From NCBI GenBank assembly GCA_947579665.1, contig CANPUZ010000036.1:248001-312000 (forward strand): DNA of 64,000 nt. Reading direction: 5' to 3'. This document shows positions 55,307 through 64,000 of the stretch, piece after piece (within the stretch, counting starts at the first letter, position 1; every line of letters begins with the position of its first letter). The notes beneath the pieces were generated by a model. That model did no database searches. It was not told where the DNA came from and saw only the letters and a program-made list of their open reading frames with translations. This DNA is from Sympetrum striolatum (lineage: Eukaryota; Arthropoda; Insecta; Odonata; Libellulidae). The position numbers and the translations under genes were made by a program.

Positions 55307-56295
55307 TTAATGAGATAATTTTGCAAATTTCTTCTTTTTGCATTTGTATCCGCCAATTTCTGCTCGTTCTGTTGCTGCGGAGTGTTGTTGAAATATCGAA
55401 TCCTAAGAAGAACTCCGCTCAATTTAGATGAAGAATTAAAGATTAAGCAGTTTTCGTTAGGACAGAATTCGATCGACGAATGTTAAGAAAAGTTAATTTA
55501 TTTGTTTTCTTGCAATTGTAGCAGAAGTGCATTTCCCCCGTCTATTTATCGCTACGTTCCAATCGGATTTATGACATACATAAATAGAATAGGAGAAAGT
55601 TAGGATAAAGTTAATTATTTTAGATTAATTTACTATCTCTGGATATCTGAAGCAATCGCTAACATATGCGTGCCAAAAGTTTCATCGAATCCTCGACATA
55701 TTATTTACTTGCCCGCTATAATTGTTTCGTACGTTGATGATTACTCTTCACAATAACATTAGAGTTCGTTACTATGGGTTTGTTTACATGGCAAACAATG
55801 CAATGCAAAGCGTCTGTCACTCTCTTGCTATAGATTGAGCTCTGGCTGATTGATAAGGTTTAAAATGTTTTTTCTTTCTTTTTTACTGCATTTGTCTTCT
55901 GAATTTGTTTTCTTTTGTGTATAGTAATAATATTTGGAATTCACTGTTACTTTTTAAGTTTCCACTGTTTAAATTTGTGGTCTTTATTCTTATTAATCGT
56001 TTGTGTGTTCTTTTGCTCTTCATTCGTTTTTTTTTTGATTTTGAGGAGGAAATGTGGAGAAAGTCACCTTCGAAATTATTAAAGAATGTGTGAACACAGT
56101 TGAATTTTCTGACATATTCATTTTAATTGATGGTTGACCAATTTCAAAGATCGACTAAATCATTTACAGATTTCAATTTACATAGAAACTATAAATAAAA
56201 TAATAAATAATAAATAAATATAATAAAATATAATTCAAATAATATAAATTCATGGAAACATATTCCACTAATTTGTGGAAAATTTTATGTTTCAG
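55307..56295. other. No recognised gene
   Basis: AT-rich with a T-rich open frame near 55905-56093 that probably reflects composition, and an AATAAATAATAAATAAATA run near 56195-56215. Confidence 0.45.
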
Positions 56296-56355
56296 AAACG
56301 GGGGACCTCATCCAGCCCAAAGCTGCCTTTTCTACCCTCATTGGAACAAACAATG
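56296..56355 (+). CDS. Candidate internal exon, 60 bases, phase 1-1
   Basis: Acceptor AAATTTTATGTTTCAG and donor CAATG|GTAAGTA are both near consensus. All three frames are open. In phase 1 it reads TGDLIQPKAAFSTLIGTNN, which is the most protein-like, and leaves G. That matches the phases at 16020-16118 and 35069-35203. The size is small, so frame openness has little weight; the splice sites are the main support. Confidence 0.3.
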
Positions 56356-57235
56356 GTAAGTAAATTGTTTACTGTTCAAATTATTTCACTTTGAAAACTC
56401 ATTTTTTACTTTACAAATAATGCTACACCGGAAATCGTAACGGAAATATTAGCTTCAAGTTTACCTCGTGGATAAACTCATTTTTCTGCATTCAATTTCG
56501 ATTGATAACCTATTTTTTCATTTGCATTCCAAAGATCGCCATACCAAACGATTTTTATACAAAGGGAATTATTTGACGATAAATTTGAAAAATCCGGTTT
56601 ACAAGTCCCTTACCGTTTCATCTTTTGGAAGTAGAATCACTTCTGCGTCAATAATTCAATCCCTTGCCGAATCTTGTCCAGCATAGTCAAGCCCTGTCTA
56701 CGCACTACAAGTAGCATAATCCAATTTATCCAATCAGATTAACTATACACAATTATACCGGGTTTGCAAGTTACAAGATTTGTCGTACGATTTGTCTTAT
56801 CGGGAGTTGTACGATAAATTGTAATGTATAAACCGGCATAATAGTCTATCGACTAAACAAAAACATTCCCCGACCAAGTATATTCATATTTTCACTTCTA
56901 TTACGTTATATATCTCTCGAATTTTTCCCCAGCATCGATCCGAATTCGCAGTTATGATAAGATGCCGTCGAATGCCATTCGAAAAGGGGCATTTATTCTC
57001 GTTTCTAGGTCTCAATGGAACTCGCAGTTTCCTCGGATGCGGAAGGCATAGCGGCGGAGAATTTAACGAGGGAAACTTCTTTGTTCCCGTCGCGATATTT
57101 TAAATCGAAAACGTCTCGTAATGTAACATTCCCGCTGAGGGACGAGATCGAGCAACAGGCAGTGGGATTTCTTGCGACCTTTACTCCTGCAAGCGCTCTA
57201 CAGAGATCTCTGAATAACGCCTTATAAGAATCTTA
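56356..57235. other. No recognised gene
   Basis: AT-rich. A CG-richer piece at 57010-57230 carries a 70-codon frame (57015-57227) after a possible acceptor TTCTCGTTTCTAG, without a recognisable product. Confidence 0.4.
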
Positions 57236-57368
57236 GTAATTTAAGATTCGTCTGCAACCGAGTGAACATTAACTCAAATCAATTACAAGTCGAGGAGCCA
57301 CATCTCACAGCGCGGGAGCGCCTACCGGCCCGGAGGGGATTGATGGTAACCCCATCCATCATCCCATC

Positions 57369-58154
57369 ATGAGCACCTCCACGTCTTCAAGACGGTCGCG
57401 TTCTCCTTCGAGAACACGCCCAAAACAACAACAGACAGTAGCCAATAGCAATAGACACGCCGGGCCTTTGAATACCAGCTCCGTCCACGCATCAGAGACC
57501 ACACCAATCCCAATTCCTGCAACTAGCGGACAAAAAAAGCCTTCACGCAACGCCTCAATCAGGACCGCTCCTCCGACTCCCGGACGAGGGAGAAACAACT
57601 CTTCTGAGGAGTCCTACAGCTCCTCAGACATGGAAGAAGATTACATCCCATCCTTTATCGAGGAGAAGACCGCAACCATGGACGACCCGGAACAGACAGC
57701 AGCCAGCCTCTTAACTGGACTAACGAAATTGAAGAACCGCATCCCCCCTCACCGCTGGAATGCTATCATCCAGCATCATACGGTAAGTGGCGCCTTCACC
57801 TCGGTGTCGCCCTCTCCAGCCCCAACCGAAAATGTCAGCGGAAGTGGTTTCAAAACGGTATCCCACAAACGTAAATACCCGAGTCATTCTAATTCACCTC
57901 CGGACCCGATACCCCTCAAAAATCGATTCGATCCCATCCATAATGACTATATCCCCCGCCCGCCAGCTGAACCATCCGCGCCTACCACCCCAAAACCTAA
58001 ACCGAAAATACCCTCTGTCAAGATAATGTACGATCGCAACTGGTCGAAAACATTAAATGGCATTATCAAGGCCACCGCCATGCCGCCAGTCTGCCAAATG
58101 GCTGGCAGTAATGTAATCCTAGTAAAAAAACCAAACAATCGAAGACTATACTAA
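57369..58154 (+). pseudogene. LINE ORF1 (gag-like), N-terminal part before a frameshift
   Basis: The ATG follows CCATCCATCATCCCATC. The first 170 residues are Ser/Thr/Pro-rich and disordered (for example SRRSRSPSRTRPKQQ) with an acidic stretch near residue 85-100. KIPSVKIMYDRNWSKTLNGI (residues 217-236) starts the conserved ORF1 core. The frame is lost at the A7 run 58124-58130 and stops at TAA 58152-58154. The core continues one base out of phase at 58132. An extra base in the A run is the simplest reason. Confidence 0.8.
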
Positions 58155-59010
58155 GTGCTTGCACTACTTAAAGCAAAATAACATTGAGTTTTTTACGTAT
58201 CAAATACCTAACCAAAAGAACCAGGATTATGTTGTAAGAAACCTCCCCGCTAACACGGACCCTGACGCCATAAAAGAAGCCCTGATTGAAAAGGGACTTC
58301 CTGTAATTAACGTCTTACAATTGTTTACCACTAAACCCACCATAGCCGAAAAACTAGCCGGTTCAACCTCGGGAAACAAAAGACCCTGCCCAGTATTTAA
58401 AATAACCACCGAACATCTAGAGGAGCCTAATAGAATCAAAAGCATAACCAGCCTATTACAACTAAGAGTCCAGATATCCGACTTCATTCGGCCAAAGATA
58501 CCGACGCAATGCATGAGATGTCAGCGGATCGGGCACACAAAAAATTTTTGCCATCTATCTTACAACTGTGTCAAATGCGGAGGACCCCATCCAACTCAAG
58601 ATTGCAAAAAATCAAAAGAAGACGACGCGCAATGCTTCAATTGTAAACAAATACATCCGGCCAATTACCGAGGTTGTCAAGCTTTCATCGTGGCAAAACA
58701 GGCCCTTTTAAACCGCAATAAACTCGCGTCGAGTACTAATCTCCCCACCTCCACTCAAAACTTCCCACCCCTACCGGCTCCGTCATACAGCCAAGTTCTC
58801 TCTGCCCGCACGACCCCTCCCCCCTCCACCTCTAATCCCAATCAGCCTCTCCTTACGCAGGAAACAACCACTTCATATAATGACTTAAATGAAACCCAAG
58901 ACCTAATACATTGGACCATAAATATTATCACTAAAATCAAAAATCTCCCCACGATACAAGAAAAAAAATTATTTATTTTGACCAAAATTTTGCAAATTCA
59001 TGGGATATAA
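58124..59010 (+). pseudogene. LINE ORF1, core and CCHC zinc knuckles after the frameshift
   Basis: The frame is open from 58126 to TAA 59008-59010. It begins TIEDYTKCLHYLKQNNIEFF, then TYQIPNQKNQDYVVRNLPAN, the PRE_C2HC-type core of jockey gag-like proteins. Counting from the codon at 58159, three zinc knuckles follow: C118-C121-H126-C131, C137-C140-H144-C149 and C159-C162-H166-C173. A Pro/Ser/Thr-rich tail precedes the stop. The protein should bind RNA in the retrotransposition particle. No proper start codon precedes this part, so it depends on the upstream segment. Confidence 0.85.
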
Positions 59011-61690
59011 AATTCTTTCATGGAACTGCCAAGCCATAAAAAATAAACTTGGCGAACTTCTAGACTTCCTCCAATCCTGGGATATTGATATATGCCTGCT
59101 ACAGGAAACACAATTAAAAATCCAACAAAAGCTCTTCACTCCTGAATACCATCTAATTAGGAACGATAGAAACACCCAAGGAGGAAGAGTAGCCATACTT
59201 GTAAAAAACAACATCCCCCACAACATCCTATACAGAAAAAAAATAAATATAATAGAACATGTCGGAATAAGTATCAAATGCCAGTCCAATAACATAAACA
59301 TCTATAGCATATACGTCCCGCCAAAAAGAAAATACTCATCAGATTCACTTCGACAGGAACTTGTTCATATCCTTTCTCTCCCCGGCAATAATATCTTTTC
59401 GGGAGACTGGAACTCTAAACACGAACTGTGGGGATCAATGTCCCAAAACCAAAATGGACAACTCTTAGCCAACCTCATTCCAGGACTCAACTCTGACAAC
59501 CAATTCATTATCACCCACTCTCCCACCCAACCAACTCATACTCACTGCGACAAATCGTCTGATATCCTTGACTTTTGCATCACTAACCACATCCATCAAG
59601 CACTTTTCCCCACAGTATTATATGAATTCAATTCCGATCACTACCCAATATATTTTCAAATCGACTCCACAACTAATCCCCTTCCCCCTACATTACACAC
59701 AACCACCAACTGGAATAAATTTTACGAATACATCCACAACCATATCTCGTCCATTCACCTTCTACAGGAACACTCCCCCGAGCACATTGATATGCAAGTT
59801 AAGCTTATTACAGATTTAATTAATATAGCCAAAAATAATTCCTCTAGATCATATAACAAACCTCAGCCAAAACTTAAACTACCCCAGTCCACACTAAATC
59901 ATATCAAACTCCGCAACAAGTACAGAAGACAATATCGCACCTATAGGCAACCCCTCGACAGATACCTGTATCTAGAATACAAGAAGCTAGTACGAAAAGA
60001 CATTCAGAGCTTACGTAACAAAATCTGGCTGGATAAAATAAGTTCGTCCACATTTGAAAACAGAGAATTATGGAAAATCTCTAAGGCACTCTCAGCCCCG
60101 ACCTACCCCTCCATTCCGCTACTTCAAAATGATATCCTCTATGATGATCCCGCCAACAAAGCAAATATATTCGCCGATTACCTTGCCGACATAATGAAAT
60201 CTCCACCCACAAATGCTATTGACATCCCTATCATCAACCAATACAAGGTAATAGACCATACCTCCCCATCCGAACCTAAACTTACCAACCCTCCGGAAAT
60301 CTTAAATCACATCAAAAAACTCAAATCACGAAAGGCCCCCGGCCACGATAATATCACAAATTATATGCTAAAAGAACTCTCATCCATCCCATACTTTCTG
60401 CTTTTACTTTCTGAACTTTTTAACGCATGTCCTCTGACCTCTTATTTCCCCTCCTCCTGGAAAAAAGGACTTGTCATCTTGTTCCGTAAACCTCAAAAAG
60501 ACCCTACTCTAGCCCAAAACTATCGACCAATTTCCCTCCTACCCACCCTATCAAAATTATTTGAAATCTCCATCCTAGCACGACTGAAATCATTCCTTTC
60601 AGAGCACCAAATTATTATTAACGAACAAATGGGCTTCAGAGATCGACACTCAACGAATCACCAACTGCTCCACCTAATTGACTTCATTGCAACAGGCATA
60701 AAATTTGGGAAAAAAACCGCCCACACAGTATTTCTAGATGTTGAGAAATCTTTTGACAAAGTATGGCACGAAGGCCTCATATGCAAGTTAATTAACATTA
60801 GCCTCCCAACCTATCTAGTCAAAATTATAAAAAAATTTTTAAACAATAGACAAATTCAAGTAAAAATACATAGTACCCTCTCTAGTACTAAAACTTTAAC
60901 AGCTGGCCTACCGCAAGGCTCCACCCATAGCCCATTACTCTTTAATTGTTATATAAACGACATTCCCACCTCTCCCAGAATACAGAACCTGCTATTCGCC
61001 GATGATACAGCCTTTCTAACGCAGTCCATTTACCCTGACACCTCATGCAATTGATTGAACTCCCACCTGCGAAAATACCGCGAATGGTGCACCAAGTGGA
61101 AAATCACAGTCAACCCCACTAAAAGCTCCTACATGTTTTTCAACATCTTCCGCACCAAACGCACCACTATACCTATAACTATGAATAATACTCCCATACC
61201 AATAGCAAAGAAACACAAATTCCTAGGGGTGACCCTCACCCCAACACTCAATTGGACCACACATATTAACCAAGCCATAGCTAAAGCTACTTATAGACAA
61301 AATTAACTGCTACCTCTCTTCTCCAAAAAAAACTCCCTTTCAGCAGATACTAAACTTAGGATAATCCACTCTTACATCATCCCAATACTATTATATGCTT
61401 GTCCCATCATATTCAACACAACCAAAAGTAATCTAAAAAAACTGGAAACCACATACAATAGATTAATTAGAATAGCCACCAATACTAATAGATTGGTTAG
61501 GCTACAAGAAATAAAAAGAATCCAAAAACTAACTACATTAAAGGATAAGGCAATTAAAATAGTCCAAAAATTTCACAAAAAACTCTCCCTAGTAAATAAC
61601 CCTCTAGTTCATAGGATATGGTGCTCTGCCCCGAGGAAAAGACGGAAAAAAGACAGAATAAAAAACACAATTAACATCCTGGACCTATAA
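59000..61690 (+). pseudogene. LINE ORF2 (endonuclease-reverse transcriptase) with two stop codons
   Basis: MGYKILSWNCQAIKNKL opens the EEP endonuclease; N9, LLQET (33-37), GDWN (135-138) and SDHYP (212-216) are its catalytic motifs. The reverse transcriptase has RKAPGHDNITNYMLKEL, NYRPISLLPTLSKLFE, FLDVEKSFDKVWH (from residue 578), GLPQGSTHSPLLFN and FADD (666-669). TGA at 61052-61054 ends the frame after 684 residues, only 16 residues past FADD. The same frame continues with WCTKWKITVNPTKSSYMFF and KFLGVTLTPTLNWTTHI to TAA at 61304-61306 and then to the true end TAA at 61688-61690. Loss of the thumb and C-terminus would inactivate it. No RNase H domain is seen. Confidence 0.9.
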
Positions 61691-61785
61691 CTAAGCCAAG
61701 ATATAAAAAATATAAAAATAAAAAAATAAAAAATAATAAAATTAAAAAAATAATAATAATAATAAATTAAAAAAAATAAAAAAAA
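61691..61785 (+). repeat. A-rich LINE tail
   Basis: AAAAATA and AATAATAAT runs directly after the ORF2 stop, with AATAAA signals. This is the 3' end of the jockey-type element. Confidence 0.75.
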
Positions 61786-62219
61786 TGGAATGTACACCAG
61801 CCTGCAAAAAATATGAAACGAGGGGGCATCACCAGAAAATAAATTTTAATCTAAATTTAAGTTAACTTTAGATACTAAAAATATCTTTACTAGGCCAATT
61901 TCTAGACTTCATGAGACAAAAAATACCAAAACCACTTCCGTTACTCGATTTGATTGTGAGAAACCTAATGTAAAGGGCGACACCTACTGAGACGCCACTG
62001 CGGTGGTAACGGTACTTAGACGCATAGGACAACCCCATAGGTAATGTAACATCTTTTGCCTTTCGCATTCAAATCTCTCGAGTCGGAAGATTTCTCCGCT
62101 AGAGAAACTTCTCTCATTCACCCTTGAATAAACATGCACGGGGCTAAAGAATGGGGAACGGGATTGTTTTCGGAGTTGTCCTTCCTTCGAGGAGCGTTTT
62201 TGAACGGGATGTATCTTAA
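61786..62219. other. No recognised feature
   Basis: Flanking DNA of the LINE. No gene or terminal repeat is supported. Confidence 0.45.
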
Positions 62220-62560
62220 ACGGAGCAACCATCTGCTTTATTCTATATTTATATCCCCATTGAGCTCTCAGGTGCTGCGTGAATAAACTAGATATCCCCT
62301 GAAGTTGTGTCAGTTCAAATTGAAATATTTGTGCCACCAAGAGTTTGGTGTTAGTGATGTTAATTCGAAATCATAATTCTTGCAACCATTTGGTTTGTTT
62401 TAAATTCATGTCTCCATTGAGCACTCGAGTACTAAGTAGATAAACTAGATATTAACCTTTTGAAGGATTCTAGAATGCGTATCAAATTCTAAAACATTCA
62501 CTATGCTGCCATGAGTTTGATGTTACTGATGTAAATTCGTAATCATAATTCTTGTGTGGA
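62220..62560 (+). repeat. Two-copy tandem duplication, about 160-172 bp
   Basis: CCATTGAGCTCTCAGG (62257) and CCATTGAGCACTCGAG (62414) start, and GAGTTTGGTGTTAGTGATGT (62341) and GAGTTTGATGTTACTGATGT (62513) end, two diverged copies. Both finish with AATCATAATTCTTG. Confidence 0.65.
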
Positions 62561-64000
62561 GTAAATCAATACGGCGTTCAGAAAAAGTTATCATAATTTA
62601 GCAATATAATGCATGTTCCGCTTCACGGGATGTTTCTTTGATTTCTTAGTTTATATTCTTATGTTTACAAAAATGACCGCCATTTTTTCAGCTAATATCC
62701 TGTTGAAGATTGAGTAACAAACAGTATTGTTGTTTTATTGTTGAGGATATCTTTAAATTCCACTGCAGTTCTTGAGGAAACATTTCCGTCAAACTTTTAT
62801 CCATTAAATTTTCTTTCGGTTAAAATTTTCAGTAAATTATGATGTTTACTTAGGTAGGATTAATAAAAATACTAGCAAAGATTGTAGAGCTCAGTCATGA
62901 TCGCTCAGGATTAACACCAATTGCTAATTTATGATTCTATAAGAGAAAGAACGATGTAGCTACATTAGATGGACTTGAGGATGGAGAATTTATGAAATGC
63001 ATTTGTGAAAAAAAGTTTTTGAGGTTTATAATTTCATGAGTATTGGTTTCGATATCACGCTTAGATTCTGAGTTGGTAGTCAAATCGTTGGATCGAAAAT
63101 CGAACGCGCTCCCTTGAAAAGCGTACTGGGCCACCAATATGGTTTTTATCCTCTCTTCTCCCTTGTCTTCTTACTTGGCCTCCCCTATGCACGTAGTGGA
63201 CCCTGCCGAAAAGTGTTGTATTCGTGAATTAGTGATGGTACAAAACGTTTTGTGAAGAATTGCTAAAATAAATCAGTACGCGTTACTTTAAAAACGTGGG
63301 GCAATTTGCAAGATGGCTTAATTTACCCAATAATTTCAGAAAGTTCTTTTACCGATGTTGGCACTGATAAAACGCCTCCTTCTTAATACGTAGGCAGTAA
63401 CAAATCACTAAAATCAATCCTAGGACTACGGCTTGCTGGGTACAGATTAATTAGTATTTTGCTTTCTTTTATAATTAAATAACGTGTCAGAAACATATTC
63501 TTGAGAATATTATTTACTTTGAAATGCATGAAAATTGAGGATAAGGTATGATTTTGTTTTATTATTACTTGTTCACCATTAAAACATAATAATGAATTAA
63601 TTTATCAGTAATAAATATAATCACATTTCACCGAACCCGGAATTAAAGCATACACTCAAAAGCACCGTAGTATAATGCTAATGCATGTGTTTCTTCTTTA
63701 AGGAAGATGGTAACAAGCATACACTCTGACACACCAATATTCATGTACGCATTAATATGAGGAATGCACAGCAATCTCGTAATAATCCTCCCACAGTTCC
63801 TCAAGGAAAATATTTCCTATGACTCTCTGTCAATCGATACACGTATGTCTGCTCTCTCGTGTTTTTCCTTCCATATAACGACTCCTTCGACTTGGGCGCC
63901 GTCTTCATGAGTGTAATCCCATTTCACTGTGTGTGTCGAGAGGAGGCATTCGCTCATTAGCTCACAATGATGAGGATTCGGAGAGAGGTATCCGCTGACC
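62561..64000. other. No recognised feature
   Basis: AT-rich DNA to the right edge. Short open frames only; no splice-bounded exon that I can support. Confidence 0.45.

Larger units (their letters stand above)
57290..61785 (+). mobile_element. Jockey-type LINE, almost full length, inactive
   Basis: 5' leader (start uncertain, from about 57240-57300), ORF1 with zinc knuckles, ORF2 with endonuclease and reverse transcriptase, and an A-rich tail. ORF1 stop and ORF2 start overlap by 11 bases (59000-59010), as is usual in jockey-clade elements. Lesions are few: one frameshift in ORF1 at an A7 run and two in-frame stops in ORF2, so the insertion is fairly recent. A target duplication could not be identified. 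The remnant at 17.8-19.5 kb is an old relative. Confidence 0.85.

Noticed and set aside
61607..61797. Phe/Tyr-rich open frame on the - strand
   Set aside because: It is the complement of the A-rich LINE tail.
1..64000. Telomeric (TTAGG)n repeats, rRNA genes or mitochondrial inserts
   Set aside because: I looked for them and saw none.

Overview
This is an AT-rich, gene-poor stretch of an animal nuclear genome. The transposon mix (jockey-type and CR1-like non-LTR retrotransposons, piggyBac, hAT and TA-inserting DNA transposon remnants, several tRNA-derived SINEs) fits an arthropod, probably an insect; I cannot name the species. Nothing in it looks bacterial or organellar. Most of the readable content is mobile or repetitive DNA, and no complete host gene could be identified.

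Layout. 1-8580 is a satellite-like array of about 1.1 kb higher-order units. Each unit is built from six diverged monomers of about 150-176 bp, each carrying a GGTTCGA box that looks like a tRNA T-arm/Pol III B box. The array switches orientation several times at AT-rich junctions. 8.6-9.9 kb holds two copies of a dispersed family that returns at 35.8-36.9 and 40.1-40.7 kb. 9982-11079 is a piggyBac derivative with TTAA ends and the N-terminus of a transposase. 12754-14852 is a hAT-type element with a perfect 8-bp target duplication. 17.8-19.5 kb is a decayed LINE ORF1 with a SINE inserted in it (12-bp target duplication). 22507-23737 is a TA-flanked element with many copies of a GAGATGCCCC motif. 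28.3-30.5 kb is a 5'-truncated, internally deleted CR1-like LINE split by a solo LTR (28985-29748) with a 5-bp target duplication. A second 3' fragment of the same LINE family lies at 53.4-53.7 kb. Two further SINEs lie at 44.85 kb (with a 38-bp foldback) and 48.85 kb. A hAT-like MITE is at 53.0 kb. 57.3-61.8 kb is a nearly full-length jockey-type LINE with ORF1 (one frameshift) and ORF2 (two in-frame stops).

Possible host genes are only seen as isolated exon candidates. On the + strand, three phase 1-1 exon candidates with good splice sites lie at 16020-16118, 35069-35203 and 56296-56355. On the - strand, between 43.3 and 37.8 kb, there is a set of phase-compatible exon candidates with duplicated first exons and alternative second exons, inside locally duplicated DNA. 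A CpG-rich block at 45.4-45.55 kb carries NRF1-, CRE- and E2F-like sites and is the best promoter candidate. All of these are inferences from sequence alone.
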